Of a DNA stretch of 64,000 nt, positions 1-9,604 are shown in pieces. Positions within the stretch are counted from its first letter, which is position 1. Each line of letters opens with the position of its first letter. A program made the position numbers and the translations under genes. Source of the DNA: Persicobacter psychrovividus. GTDB taxonomy: Bacteria > Bacteroidota > Bacteroidia > Cytophagales > Cyclobacteriaceae. Below the pieces are notes generated by a model that was not told the origin of the DNA, made no database searches, and saw only the letters and a program-made list of their open reading frames with translations. The stretch covers positions 806,001-870,000 of the forward strand of contig NZ_AP025293.1 in the NCBI RefSeq assembly GCF_036492425.1. The letters are read 5' to 3'.

Positions 1-1
1 T

Positions 2-1165
2 ACCGACAATGCTGGAACACGAAGTGGGGTAGGAGACTGGGCACAGTTTGAGGTGATGAACATCACCCCTTACAACTCTATCGTAGCCAACTACTGGAGA
101 ACGTGTTATGCGGCAATTTACCGTGCCAATATGATCATTGCACACATTGAGAATGTGGTCGATCCTGGCAAAAAAGCACAGTTTGAAGCAGAAGCACGCT
201 TTGTTCGCGCTTACCTTCACTTTAATTTGGTACGCTTGTTCGGATCAGTACCAAAGGCCGATTACCTGATTCGTGTGGGTGATTATGAAGGCTACAAACA
301 GGCGGATACCGAAGCGCTATATCAATTTATCGCCGAAGATCTTCAGTTCGCTGCTGACCACCTGCCTACCCGTGCCAATGTCGCATTGGGAAGGGCCAAT
401 CAGGAGTCTGCTAAAACGATGCTGGCTAAATACTTGATCCAGTTCAAGAAATTTGATGAGGCCAAGACTTTGCTGAAAGAGGTGATTGATGGCGGAAATT
501 TTGAATTGAACGCCAACTACAACGATATCTTTTATCAGAGCCTGGGCAATGAAATCATGTTCCCAATTTCTTTTGTAGATGACAATACGGACAACTCTCA
601 GGAATTTTCTTATTACTTCCTGTTTGAGCAAGGTTCGCATAATTATGCTACTGAAGAGATGGTCGCTTTATATGAGGCTGAACCAGGTGAAAATGGTACA
701 GAAGATCTTCGATACACGACCAACATCATCGATATGCGAGGTGTGCGCCGCGGTTGTGGTAAATTCGTCAGCTCGTCTTCAAACGTACGCCTGGCAGGTA
801 ACGATTATATCCTGCTTCGCTATGCTGATGTGTTGTTGTTGTATGTTGAAGCCACCATGGGGAATGATTTCCAGACCAATGACGCCACTGCTCTGGAATA
901 CTTCAATGCCATTCGCAGCCGCGCAGGTTTGGCGCCATTAGCCAATGTTTCCAAGCCTACTTTGGCCAAGGAGCGTCGCAAAGAATTTTTATATGAAAAT
1001 CAACGCTGGTTTGACATGGTCAGAACAGGTGATTTGAAAATGACCATGGCCAACTATCTGCAAAGCAACGGTTTGACTTACAATGAAAACCGCTTGTTGT
1101 TGCCAATCCCTCAGCGGGAAATTGATACAAGTAACGGGCATTTGGTTCAAAACCCTGGTTATTAA
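2..1165 (+). CDS. SusD/RagB-family outer-membrane glycan-binding lipoprotein (5' truncated)
   Basis: The reading frame is open to the left edge, so this is the C-terminal 387 residues or so of a longer protein; the first ATG (53) is internal. The visible part opens with the helical segment typical of SusD (NYWRTCYAAIYRANMII), then TPR-like helices (EARFVRAYLHFNLVRLFG) and the conserved C-terminal stretch with ERRKEFLYENQRWFDMVR and LLPIPQREIDTS. SusD proteins sit on the outer membrane and pass oligosaccharides to the TonB-dependent SusC partner, which is expected just upstream, outside the window. The signal peptide and lipobox are not visible. It is followed by a hairpin and then a PL7 lyase on the same strand, so the ligand is plausibly alginate or a related uronate polymer; that is inference from context. 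Confidence 0.93.
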   Translation, partial: TDNAGTRSGVGDWAQFEVMNITPYNSIVANYWRTCYAAIYRANMIIAHIENVVDPGKKAQFEAEARFVRAYLHFNLVRLFGSVPKADYLIRVGDYEGYKQADTEALYQFIAEDLQFAADHLPTRANVALGRANQESAKTMLAKYLIQFKKFDEAKTLLKEVIDGGNFELNANYNDIFYQSLGNEIMFPISFVDDNTDNSQEFSYYFLFEQGSHNYATEEMVALYEAEPGENGTEDLRYTTNIIDMRGVRRGCGKFVSSSSNVRLAGNDYILLRYADVLLLYVEATMGNDFQTNDATALEYFNAIRSRAGLAPLANVSKPTLAKERRKEFLYENQRWFDMVRTGDLKMTMANYLQSNGLTYNENRLLLPIPQREIDTSNGHLVQNPGY

Positions 1166-1177
1166 TCACCATTAAAT

Positions 1178-1215
1178 ACTTGCCATAATGAACTTCCATT
1201 GTGGCAGGTCTTTTT
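1178..1215 (+). terminator. Hairpin with T-run after susD
   Basis: Arms 1178-1190 and 1197-1209 pair over 13 positions with two G-U wobbles and a 6-base loop, followed by TTTTT at 1211-1215. It lies between the susD-like gene and the PL7 lyase. It may be a full terminator or an attenuator that lowers downstream expression relative to SusC/SusD. Confidence 0.6.
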
Positions 1216-1242
1216 ATTGATCCGACATCATAATTCTTTAAA

Positions 1243-2598
1243 ATGAGCATCAAACATTGTTTTGTTTACCTATTCTTTTTCCTGGCGATCAGTGCGGCTT
1301 TTGTGGCTTGTACAGCCAAGGTTACACCTGTGCCAGAAACGGAGGTAAAGCCTGAAGATCCAGAGGTGGAGCCTCCTGTGGATGAGGACAAAGAGGAAGA
1401 TCAGGACGGTGGAGAAACCACGCCCCCTGAGGAACAATTACCAGAAATGGTGATTCTCAACGCAGGATTTGAAATAAAAAATTTTGTGGATTGGGAGAAG
1501 GAAGGAACTGTCAATAATTCTGACAAGGACTTTCATAGTGGAAGCAATGCCGCAAAATTCGATGCTCAGTATGCTGACGGTAGCCTTCAGCAAAAAATTG
1601 GGGTTTTTCCGAATGAAGCATACCGCTTGCGAGTGTATGTCAAAGGTGCGGGGCAGTTGTTTGTCAAGCTGGATGAAACATCGGAGGAATTAACGGCTGA
1701 AACACCAGCAGGTGGTAACAGCAATTACGAGCCCTTGGATTTGGATTTTCAGGTGAACGAACAAACCCATGTAACGATCGGCATCCGCTACCATGAAGCC
1801 ACTGGCCGATTTGATGATTTTTCGATTGACTATGCTTCGGAAGTTGAAGTGCCCGAAGATGCCAAATATCCAACCGACATCATTCCTTCTTTGACCCAAT
1901 GGAAAATTACCCTTCCTGTGGACAAAAATGGGAACGATAGCCGATATGCATCCAATGTGGACAGCCGCAATACTTCTCCTTGGGAAATCAAGGACAATGC
2001 CCTGACAGATTTCGATTACAGCCCGTATTTCTCTGTTCAACAAGGCGAAGTAATCTTCAGGGGACATTGCGCAGGGGCCACCACCAGCGGCTCCAAATAT
2101 CCACGTTCAGAATTGCGTCAGCGTGTAGGTGGCGGAGATAACTACTGGTCGGTTTACAAAGAACAATACCTCAAAACGCAGTTGCGCGTAACGCATTTGC
2201 CGGTGGTAAAACCGGAGGTATGTATGGTGCAAATTCATGGGCCGAATGATGAACCCTTGCGCGTTCAGTATTCGGAAAGAAACCACGGGCTGCACATCAT
2301 CTGGAATGAAAACAACCGGGCAGAAACCAACATCCCCTACCAACTCGGCGACCTGATCGAGGTGGAGGTGTATGTAAACGGTGGTTACATCAATTGTAAA
2401 ATCCGAAGTCTTGAAAACGGAAGAACCTTCGAAAAAGAATGGGAATCCGAAGACAAGACAGGCTATTTCAAAGTCGGCTGTTATACTCAATCCTCCATAT
2501 TCCTGAGTGAATTCAAGAGCGAGTATGACAAGGACGAACCCATTGATGCCTATGGTGAGGTGTCGGTCAAATCAATTGAATTGAAAGAAACTTATTAA
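1243..2598 (+). CDS. PL7-family alginate lyase, lipoprotein with N-terminal CBM-like domain
   Basis: This protein is predicted to cleave alginate by beta-elimination at the cell surface. A signal peptide ends in a lipobox (FVAC, Cys23), followed by an acidic Pro/Glu/Asp linker (about 27-68) typical of surface lipoproteins. Residues about 73-205 form a beta-rich carbohydrate-binding-like domain (NAGFEIKNFVDWE... SGSNAAKF). The catalytic domain (about 213-451) has all three PL7 motifs: RSELR at 288-292, QIH at 330-332 and YFKVGCYTQ at 408-416, which supply the substrate-binding Arg, the catalytic Gln/His and the catalytic Tyr414. The isoleucine in QIH is often linked to polyguluronate/polyMG preference, but this should not be taken as proof of specificity. 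It sits directly downstream of a SusD gene and 30 bp before the modular T9SS protein. Confidence 0.9.
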   Translation: MSIKHCFVYLFFFLAISAAFVACTAKVTPVPETEVKPEDPEVEPPVDEDKEEDQDGGETTPPEEQLPEMVILNAGFEIKNFVDWEKEGTVNNSDKDFHSGSNAAKFDAQYADGSLQQKIGVFPNEAYRLRVYVKGAGQLFVKLDETSEELTAETPAGGNSNYEPLDLDFQVNEQTHVTIGIRYHEATGRFDDFSIDYASEVEVPEDAKYPTDIIPSLTQWKITLPVDKNGNDSRYASNVDSRNTSPWEIKDNALTDFDYSPYFSVQQGEVIFRGHCAGATTSGSKYPRSELRQRVGGGDNYWSVYKEQYLKTQLRVTHLPVVKPEVCMVQIHGPNDEPLRVQYSERNHGLHIIWNENNRAETNIPYQLGDLIEVEVYVNGGYINCKIRSLENGRTFEKEWESEDKTGYFKVGCYTQSSIFLSEFKSEYDKDEPIDAYGEVSVKSIELKETY

Positions 2599-2628
2599 TG
2601 ATAACTTATTATTAGCTGATTTTTTTAT

Positions 2629-5600
2629 ATGAAAGGTTTATACAAAATATTTACCGTATTCGCACTGCTCGTGTGTATGACGGTGAGCGCAATGGCGCAA
2701 GGGCATGTTGATGCCGATGGGAATATCATCATTAATATGCATGAAGGAGCGACTTCGGTAGCCGGATCAGGTGCTTATGCTTCTGACCCTGAGTGGCAAA
2801 TTTTCGATGATGCTTCTTCGCCAACAGGACACTATATTGAAGTTGGAGGAGATAGATTAGAAGATAAAACTAAAAACCCTTCTGGTGCTGATTATGGCGC
2901 TTCTATGCATTATAACTTCAACTTGGATGAGGTACAATCTTATTACGTTTGGATGTTAGTCAATGCGCCGAGCAAAGATGATGGACGCCTTTTTGTCGGT
3001 GTAAATGGTAAGTGTATCGATAAAAGAACAGATACAGAGTTTGCTGAAATTCGCCCACGTGTGGACTTTGGTGATAACTGGCAGTGGATCCGCGTAGGTA
3101 ACAATCTTAAAGATATTCTGCAAACAGGAAATAACACGCTTGAGATCTACAAATTCCGTCCAGATATCAAGGTGGCTCAGGTTGCTTTGGCAGATGCAGA
3201 ATTGAACAATATGATTTTGGATCAGCCTGCAGAGGTGAAAGTAACAAGCAATACCGCTGATCAAATGACGATTTCCTGGTCGGAGGCTTCAGTGACTGGG
3301 CAGGTGATGCAGTTAGATAACAATACAGCATTAGCTTTTACTCCAGCATACAGAATTACTTTAGATGGAGAGGTATTGACTGGAGGAGATGTAACAAGTA
3401 GTACAGTAGACAGTAAGGAGTATCAAGAATTTGAAAACCCTTATTCAGAAAATTCTTACTCTTTTGATAAGTCTGTTTTAGGTTCCGATAAACACACTCT
3501 TACGATTGAATTAGCGCATCCTAATCGTGTGTCGAGCTCAAAACTATACATGACTTACTCGAATGTTGCCTCTTACGAGTTTGATGTAAATACTCCTGCA
3601 GAAGACGGCAGCGAAACCCCAGAAGTTCCTGATACAGGTGATGACCAAACCGATATTCCTCACGAAGCAGATGCCAATGGCGTTTATATGTTCCAGGCTA
3701 CTGAGTTTTTTGAAAACAAAGCAGCTGCAGCTGATGGCGAGATGTGGAAAGTAGGTACAGATGCTACTTTTGGAAAATACATGTACTTGGAGAATACTGA
3801 TTCTGATAACCGTAATGAAACTTCTTCAGCACGCTATGATTCACCTTCATTGGTTTATCAAATTCAAATGGCTGAAGCAAAAACAGGTTTTGTTTGGGCT
3901 TTGGTTAATGAAGGAGCTAAAGATGCCGGTCGTGTTTGGGTGAATATGAATGATCTTGATTTGGACAAACGGGCTCCTGGAGAGTACGGAAGTACGGCAG
4001 CTAAATCAAGAATTTCTGATGATGTTAAAGGGCAATGGCAATGGATTTTGTTGAATAACCAAGCCAATAGCAGTGTGGTAAAAGACGGTGTAAACGTGAT
4101 TGAATTGTTCAAAGCGCGTCCAAACATCAAAATTGCCAAGATTGCTTTCACGCCTACACAATCCATCAATTTGATTATTAATCAGGTAACTCCTCGTGTT
4201 ACCGCTAATGACGGCACTAACGTAACCATCGGTTGGGATGAGCCAGGGCTTACTGCTGAACTATATGATTTCAATGAGAATATCTTCACGGATAAATCAT
4301 TCTTCTATCAGGTAACAATGGGAGGTGAAGTACTTAATGATAGTATCCCTGTAAATAGAATTCAAATTCCAGTAAGTGATTTGGAAACTCCGCAGGAAAT
4401 TTCTGTTGAAGCGGGGCACATGTTCAGAAAGAACTCTTCTTCAGATATGAATACCTACTCCCTTCCAACAACTATCACTATCGACAAAAACTCTCAGCCA
4501 GGTGGTGACGAAGACAATGAAGCACCAACTCAACCAACTGATTTGGCGTCATCTGATGTAACTGCTACTTCAGTGAAATTGACTTGGACCGCTTCTACGG
4601 ATAATATCGGTGTTGTTGGTTATATCATCGACCAGGATGGTAAAGATTTGGCTACTAAAGCGACAACAAATGAGATCACTGTATCTGATTTGACTGCAGA
4701 GACAGCATATGCTTTCACTGTTCGTGCTTATGATGCGGCAGGAAATGAGTCTGAAAAGTCAGCTGAGATTAAAGTAACAACTGCTGAAGGCGGTGAGAAC
4801 CCAGGTGGTGGAACAGGAATTATTATCAATCCTGATGATGATTTGATCTACTCTTGGAATGCAACTGATTTCGATATGAACAATGCTGGAACAGGTACTT
4901 TCGAAGGTGAAAAATGGTTGGTAGGTGCTGACGACGAAGTAGGTCGCTATATCTATTTGGCCAATACGGATACCACTACAAATGCCAATAAAGTTTCTGC
5001 TGACAGAGCGGAATCTCCAAGTGTAACTTACAACCTGTCAAATGTGGATGCTTCATCAAGCCGTTATATTTGGGCATTGATCCAGCAGGGCGCAACAAAC
5101 TCAGGTAAGGTTTACGCGGACTTGAACGGTATTTGTTCAGATGCTCGAGCAGAAGGAAGTTACGGTGCTGCATTTGGCTCCCGTGTATCAGCGGAGTCGG
5201 TAGGAAAATGGCAGTGGGTACAGATTGGTTACAATGTTCAGAAAATCGCTAAAGATGGTCAGTTGAATACCATTGAGATCTTCAAAGCATATCCAGATAT
5301 TAAAATCGCCAAATTGATGTTCACAAGAACACAGGATTATGTGCCGATTATTAACAAGCCACGTGCTTTTGTTCAGGAGAATGATGGCGAATCGGTAACG
5401 GTTGCCTGGGATGAGGCGGTGCTACAATACTTATTGTATGATCACGACATGAACCTTTTCGGTGAAGGTTATAACGCCCCAAATTTCACTTACAAGGTGC
5501 GTGTAGAAGGGCAGGATGAGGTAACGATTTCTGAGCCATTTATCAAAATTCCTTACAGCCATTTGGCGAGCCCAAAAACAGTTACCGTATCTATCGGTCA

Positions 5601-6525
5601 CCTGTTCAGAAAAGGAAGTTCAAAAACAGAAGTTTGTTTCTCTTTGCCAACAAGACTTGCAGGTGTTTCTACGGAAAGCCAGCCAGACTTCGATGCGCCA
5701 ACGGTTCCTCAGGATCTTCAGGCCATTGATATTCAGGGTACAAACGTTGCTCTAAGCTGGACGGCTTCTACGGATAATGTAGGCGTGTTGGGCTACAACC
5801 TGTATTTGGATGGCATCTTGTTGCAAACCATGAATGCGACTTCCTACAAAGTGAGTGGTTTGAGCACTTCGACAAAATACACTTTCGAAGTTAGCGCTTT
5901 TGATGCTGCAGGAAATGAGTCAGATCGTTCTGAAGCTTTGGAAGTAACCACAAGAGATAAGGATGATGAAGTTACTGACCGTCCATCGAAGGTGGAAGAT
6001 TTGAATGCCACTTCGGTAACAACAACATCATTTACATTGAACTGGCGCCCATCAAATTCATTGAATGGTATTACAGGCTATTATGTTTATATCCGCCGAG
6101 CAGGTGAAACAGATTTTCAGTATATCGCTGATCTGAATGGTGAAACGTTCTCTTATGCACTCACCAATCTGTACGCAGGCACAACTTACGAATTGAAGGT
6201 AGTTGCTGAAGATGGTATGGGTTACCTTTCTGAGGATTCTGAAATTCTTTCGGTAACCACAACATCCAACCCACTTTCAAATGATGGTCTGTTGAATAAA
6301 AAGCTGATCAAAGCTTATCCAAACCCAGCAATGGGCGCGATGAAAGTAGTATTCAATGGGCAGGCACCTTTCAGCTATCAGGTGATTAGCATAACAGGCG
6401 CTGTTCAAAAGCAAACAACTACTCACGACTCATCAGTTTCATTGGAAATGCCTTCGGGCTTGTATATCCTGAAAGCGATCGACGCCAATGGGCAGTCAGA
6501 AGCACAGAGAGTTGTTTTTCAATAG
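2629..6525 (+). CDS. Large modular secreted protein: three CBM-like modules, Fn3 domains, T9SS sorting domain
   Basis: A 1,298-residue secreted protein with no recognised catalytic domain. After a signal peptide (1-24, ending AMAQ) a module of about 155-175 residues occurs three times, starting near residues 33, 351 and 739. Each copy has a Y-x-W-x-L or x-W-A-L strand, a G-x-x-x-G-R/K-V/L-[WFY]-V/A motif, a WQW(I/V) motif and an E-I/L-[FY]-K-[AF]-[RY]-P-[DN]-IK[IV]A ending. Each is followed by an Ig/Fn3-like segment (ISWSEA, IGWDEP, VAWDEA). Canonical Fn3 domains lie near 635-720, 1020-1110 and 1120-1210. From residue 1225 (KLIKAYPNPA) to the end is a T9SS type A sorting domain. It follows the PL7 gene by 30 bp. 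The likely role is extracellular binding of the polysaccharide or a scaffold; function is inferred. Confidence 0.85.
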   Translation: MKGLYKIFTVFALLVCMTVSAMAQGHVDADGNIIINMHEGATSVAGSGAYASDPEWQIFDDASSPTGHYIEVGGDRLEDKTKNPSGADYGASMHYNFNLDEVQSYYVWMLVNAPSKDDGRLFVGVNGKCIDKRTDTEFAEIRPRVDFGDNWQWIRVGNNLKDILQTGNNTLEIYKFRPDIKVAQVALADAELNNMILDQPAEVKVTSNTADQMTISWSEASVTGQVMQLDNNTALAFTPAYRITLDGEVLTGGDVTSSTVDSKEYQEFENPYSENSYSFDKSVLGSDKHTLTIELAHPNRVSSSKLYMTYSNVASYEFDVNTPAEDGSETPEVPDTGDDQTDIPHEADANGVYMFQATEFFENKAAAADGEMWKVGTDATFGKYMYLENTDSDNRNETSSARYDSPSLVYQIQMAEAKTGFVWALVNEGAKDAGRVWVNMNDLDLDKRAPGEYGSTAAKSRISDDVKGQWQWILLNNQANSSVVKDGVNVIELFKARPNIKIAKIAFTPTQSINLIINQVTPRVTANDGTNVTIGWDEPGLTAELYDFNENIFTDKSFFYQVTMGGEVLNDSIPVNRIQIPVSDLETPQEISVEAGHMFRKNSSSDMNTYSLPTTITIDKNSQPGGDEDNEAPTQPTDLASSDVTATSVKLTWTASTDNIGVVGYIIDQDGKDLATKATTNEITVSDLTAETAYAFTVRAYDAAGNESEKSAEIKVTTAEGGENPGGGTGIIINPDDDLIYSWNATDFDMNNAGTGTFEGEKWLVGADDEVGRYIYLANTDTTTNANKVSADRAESPSVTYNLSNVDASSSRYIWALIQQGATNSGKVYADLNGICSDARAEGSYGAAFGSRVSAESVGKWQWVQIGYNVQKIAKDGQLNTIEIFKAYPDIKIAKLMFTRTQDYVPIINKPRAFVQENDGESVTVAWDEAVLQYLLYDHDMNLFGEGYNAPNFTYKVRVEGQDEVTISEPFIKIPYSHLASPKTVTVSIGHLFRKGSSKTEVCFSLPTRLAGVSTESQPDFDAPTVPQDLQAIDIQGTNVALSWTASTDNVGVLGYNLYLDGILLQTMNATSYKVSGLSTSTKYTFEVSAFDAAGNESDRSEALEVTTRDKDDEVTDRPSKVEDLNATSVTTTSFTLNWRPSNSLNGITGYYVYIRRAGETDFQYIADLNGETFSYALTNLYAGTTYELKVVAEDGMGYLSEDSEILSVTTTSNPLSNDGLLNKKLIKAYPNPAMGAMKVVFNGQAPFSYQVISITGAVQKQTTTHDSSVSLEMPSGLYILKAIDANGQSEAQRVVFQ

Positions 6526-6601
6526 ATAAGGAAGAAAATCAGATTGATTGATAAATCAATAGTCTCGATCTTGTTTTAGTATTTAAACAGATCAATAGTT
6601 T

Positions 6602-6640
6602 AAATGCATCCCATTTTTTAGTGGGATGCATTTTTATTTT
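6602..6640 (+). terminator. Strong rho-independent terminator after the T9SS protein gene
   Basis: A 10-bp perfect stem (6604-6613 with 6622-6631, extended by A-T pairs) is followed by a long T tract. It overlaps the ATG at 6626, which argues that the next gene starts at 6647, not 6626. It separates the SusD/PL7/modular-protein block from the esterase block. Confidence 0.85.
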
Positions 6641-6646
6641 TTTTCC

Positions 6647-8050
6647 ATGAGTCGTTATTTTATTTTAAGCCTGCTGTTATGTTTTTTTTCCATAAGTTCA
6701 AGCATTGCACAGGTGAAGTTGCCTGCATTTTTTAGTAGCCACATGATTTTTCAGCAAAAGTCGCAGGCAAAAGTTTGGGGATGGGATTGTCCGTATTCCA
6801 CCATTTTTTTAAAGGGAAGCTGGGGAGCCAAATCTAAAACCGTGGCCGATGAACATGGCCGATGGAGTACCACCATTTCAACACCAGCTGCGGGCGGGCC
6901 GTTCAGCTTGTCCATCAAAGGGAGTACAAAAATTTTATTGAAAGATATTTTAATCGGGGAGGTTTGGTTTTGCTCGGGCCAATCGAATATGTATATGCCG
7001 CTCAAAGGTTATAGCAACCAACCCGTGGAAGGAGCCAATTCGGCCATTCTAAAATCGAGCAAGTATCTGATACGTTATTTTCAGCAAGAAAAATCCGCCG
7101 CATTATCGCCGAAGGCAACCGCAGCGGGCAAATGGTTCATTTCCAACACCAAGAACAGCCCTGACTTTAGTGCCGTTGCTTATTTTTTCGCCCAGCAATT
7201 AAGTGAGGCGTTAAATGTCCCGATCGGAATTATACAATCCTCGGTAGGGGGCAGTCCGATTGCGGCCTGGTTAAGTGAAAGTGCCCGTCAGCAGCTGCAA
7301 TTGCCATCAGCTCCTCAAAAATTCCAGTCCGACGATCTGAAAAAGCAAAGAAAATGGCCGACGGTACTCTACAATAGCATGATTCATCCTTTTGAAGGTT
7401 TTACCATCAAAGGAATGTTGTGGTATCAGGGAGAAAGTGATGTTACTGCCCCCAGTCGTTATGCCTCCTGCTTTTCCACACTGATTCAGGACTACCGCCA
7501 GCAATGGGAAATGCCTGAAATGCCCTTTTACTTTGTGCAGATTGCCCCATATGGATACTTAAAGGCGAATGCTGGTTTTCTGCGTGAGGCGCAGGCTCAG
7601 GTGGCGGAAACGGTAAAAAATACGGGTATGGTGGTAACGACTGATCTGGGAGAAAAAGCACATATTCACCCTCGGAAAAAACAGGCCGTAGGGCAGCGGT
7701 TAGCCTATTGGGCGCTGGTTCATCAGTATGGATTTGAGGGTTTACAGTGCAAAAGTCCAAAATTGGATAAAATAAAGAAGGATGGCGAACATGTTCTGAA
7801 GCTTTTTTTTCAAAATGCACGTTATGGATTGTCAACTTTTGGCGGATCCACCGATGGTTTTTCGATTGCGGGAAAAGACCGACATTTTTATCCTGCCAAA
7901 GTGGTTTTCAATAAAGATCGGAGCCTGAGTTTATCCTCAGACTTGGTAGAGCATCCTGTCGCTGTTCGTTATTGTTTTTCAAGCGCGCAAGCAGGTAATT
8001 TTTATAATAATGCCCACCTTCCCCTACAACCATTTCGAACAGATCAATAG
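6647..8050 (+). CDS. Sialate O-acetylesterase (SASA)-family carbohydrate acetylesterase
   Basis: A secreted SGNH-type esterase of the SASA family (DUF303), predicted to remove acetyl groups from sugars. The signal peptide ends near SSSIAQ. The early part carries the typical LPAFFSSHMIFQQ and jelly-roll segments, then the nucleophile motif EVWFCSGQSNM, the IGIIQSSVGGSPIAAWLS block and MLWYQGESDV, all hallmarks of the family. The C-terminal catalytic Asp/His region reads THD/H-like in DLGEKAHIHPRKKQAVGQRLA. I chose ATG 6647 because the earlier in-frame ATG at 6626 lies inside the terminator stem. The gene is followed 29 bp later by a second esterase, so the pair probably deacetylates the substrate before or after lyase action, consistent with bacterial-type acetylated alginate or another acetylated polymer. 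Confidence 0.85.
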   Translation: MSRYFILSLLLCFFSISSSIAQVKLPAFFSSHMIFQQKSQAKVWGWDCPYSTIFLKGSWGAKSKTVADEHGRWSTTISTPAAGGPFSLSIKGSTKILLKDILIGEVWFCSGQSNMYMPLKGYSNQPVEGANSAILKSSKYLIRYFQQEKSAALSPKATAAGKWFISNTKNSPDFSAVAYFFAQQLSEALNVPIGIIQSSVGGSPIAAWLSESARQQLQLPSAPQKFQSDDLKKQRKWPTVLYNSMIHPFEGFTIKGMLWYQGESDVTAPSRYASCFSTLIQDYRQQWEMPEMPFYFVQIAPYGYLKANAGFLREAQAQVAETVKNTGMVVTTDLGEKAHIHPRKKQAVGQRLAYWALVHQYGFEGLQCKSPKLDKIKKDGEHVLKLFFQNARYGLSTFGGSTDGFSIAGKDRHFYPAKVVFNKDRSLSLSSDLVEHPVAVRYCFSSAQAGNFYNNAHLPLQPFRTDQ

Positions 8051-8079
8051 GGCTTTTAAGATTAATTTAATATTAAAAA

Positions 8080-9393
8080 ATGTATAGTATGATGAACAAA
8101 ATACGTACTTTAACCACTATATTATTATTCGCCATTTCTTTTTCAGCCCTTGCGGCCGCTAAAATTAAAGTGGTTGTTACTCCAACAAAACAAGGCTGGC
8201 TGTATGAAAAAGGAGAGCCCATTTTTTATAAGGTCGAGGTATTGCAAGATGGCTCGCCATTGAAGCAAAGCCTGAAAGTTCATTTTCAGATTAAGCCTGA
8301 AAAAATGGCGGTCATTAAAGAAGGAGATATTAAGCTGAAAAAGGGCGTAGCGATTATTCAGGGGGTAAAAGGCACAAAGCCAGGCTTTCTGAGGTGCTTT
8401 GCTTCGGTGCAGGTTGATGGCCAAAAAGTGGACTCTTGGGGTACTGCTGGTGTGGCGGTGGCCGAATTGCGAGCAACAGAAATATTTCCTGACGACTTCA
8501 GTGCCTTTTGGGCGCATCAGCTGAAGGAGTTGGCCAAGGTGCCTATTGACCCACAAATGCAGAAATTAACTGCCCAGTGTACCAAAGATTATAATGTTTA
8601 CAGTGTCAGCTTTCAGAATATCAGGCAGAAGTACGGGCGGGCTTACAGCCGAATCTATGGGACGCTCACGGTGCCTGCAAAAGCAGGGAAATACCCCGCC
8701 ATTTTAAATTGCCCTGGGGCAGGGGTAAAAAAACAAGGCAAAGACAGCCGTGCCAAACAGGGGGTGATTATCCTGAAAATAGGAATTCACGGGATTCCCC
8801 AAACGGCTCCTGATAGCCTATTTGTGGCTTTGCGGGATGCTGGGCTTGGTAATTACCGCATGGAGGGGCTCGACACTCCCGAGGAATATTATTACAAAAG
8901 GGTTTATTTGGGCTGCGTTCGTGCCATCGATTTTATCTACACCTTGCCCCAGTTCGATGGGCAGCATGTTGGTGTAATGGGTGGGTCGCAAGGTGGAGGC
9001 CTCAGCATTGTTACCGCAGCACTCGACCCTCGGGTAAATGCGCAGCTGGTGTACTTTCCTGCACTTACAGACTGGACAGGTTATTTGCACGGACGAGCAG
9101 GAGGCTGGCCGCATTATTTCGCCAATTACAATGTGGAAGAACATCCGCAATGGTTGAAAACAGCACAATATTTTGATGTCATTAATTTTGCGAAAATACT
9201 GAAACACCCAGGTTGGTACTCTTGGGGTTATAATGACAATGTTGTTCCTCCAACAACTGCCTACGCGACCTATAATAGTATTACCGCACCAAAAGCATTA
9301 TTCATTGATCAGCCTCAACGGCACAAATGGTCGGCCGAACAAAGAACAAAAGGATTCAGTTGGTTATGTCAGCAATTAAAAGTGACAAACTGA
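8080..9393 (+). CDS. Secreted acetyl-xylan-esterase-like (CE7/AXE1) alpha/beta hydrolase
   Basis: This 437-residue protein has a signal peptide (ending ALAAA) and an N-terminal beta-sandwich of about 120 residues that starts at KIKVVVTPTKQGW. The AXE1/cephalosporin-C deacetylase-like hydrolase domain starts near FSAFWAHQLKELAK. The nucleophile elbow is GGSQGG with Ser303. Asp in WYSWGYNDNVVPP and His in QPQRHKW complete the likely triad. Residues 270-286 (YYYKRVYLGCVRAIDFI) are identical in the paralogue on the minus strand near 25.2-26.5 kb. In-frame ATGs at 8089 and 8092 are alternative starts; all keep the signal peptide. The gene sits with a SASA esterase in a glycan locus, so the substrate is likely an acetylated polysaccharide or its oligomers. 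Confidence 0.83.
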   Translation: MYSMMNKIRTLTTILLFAISFSALAAAKIKVVVTPTKQGWLYEKGEPIFYKVEVLQDGSPLKQSLKVHFQIKPEKMAVIKEGDIKLKKGVAIIQGVKGTKPGFLRCFASVQVDGQKVDSWGTAGVAVAELRATEIFPDDFSAFWAHQLKELAKVPIDPQMQKLTAQCTKDYNVYSVSFQNIRQKYGRAYSRIYGTLTVPAKAGKYPAILNCPGAGVKKQGKDSRAKQGVIILKIGIHGIPQTAPDSLFVALRDAGLGNYRMEGLDTPEEYYYKRVYLGCVRAIDFIYTLPQFDGQHVGVMGGSQGGGLSIVTAALDPRVNAQLVYFPALTDWTGYLHGRAGGWPHYFANYNVEEHPQWLKTAQYFDVINFAKILKHPGWYSWGYNDNVVPPTTAYATYNSITAPKALFIDQPQRHKWSAEQRTKGFSWLCQQLKVTN

Positions 9394-9604
9394 AATTAAT
9401 TGAGTTGGGAGTTTAGATATACTGTTGAATATTGGTGTGGATATTTAATGAAAGTTATATGGTTTTCTGTGAGTTGGCAGATGCCTGAAAATAAATTTTG
9501 GTGCCCAAAGATCAAAATAATGGCATGGATTCCCCGAGGAATACCGTACTTATCCTTACACATTAACTTTAAATATAAATTGTATTAAACAGTGGGATTG
9601 TGTC
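9394..9604. other. Intergenic region between the esterase and regulator genes
   Basis: The gap 9394-9727 holds no convincing gene. A 62-codon open frame at 9400-9588 has no family resemblance and a Trp/Ile-rich composition. The last 120 bases hold the promoter and inverted repeats of the GntR gene, listed separately. Confidence 0.5.

Noticed and set aside
6626-6646. Earlier in-frame ATG for the SASA esterase
   Set aside because: It lies within the stem of the preceding terminator; the ATG at 6647 gives a normal signal peptide.
9400-9588. A 62-codon open frame between the esterase and GntR genes
   Set aside because: No family resemblance, unusual composition, no neighbours that need it.
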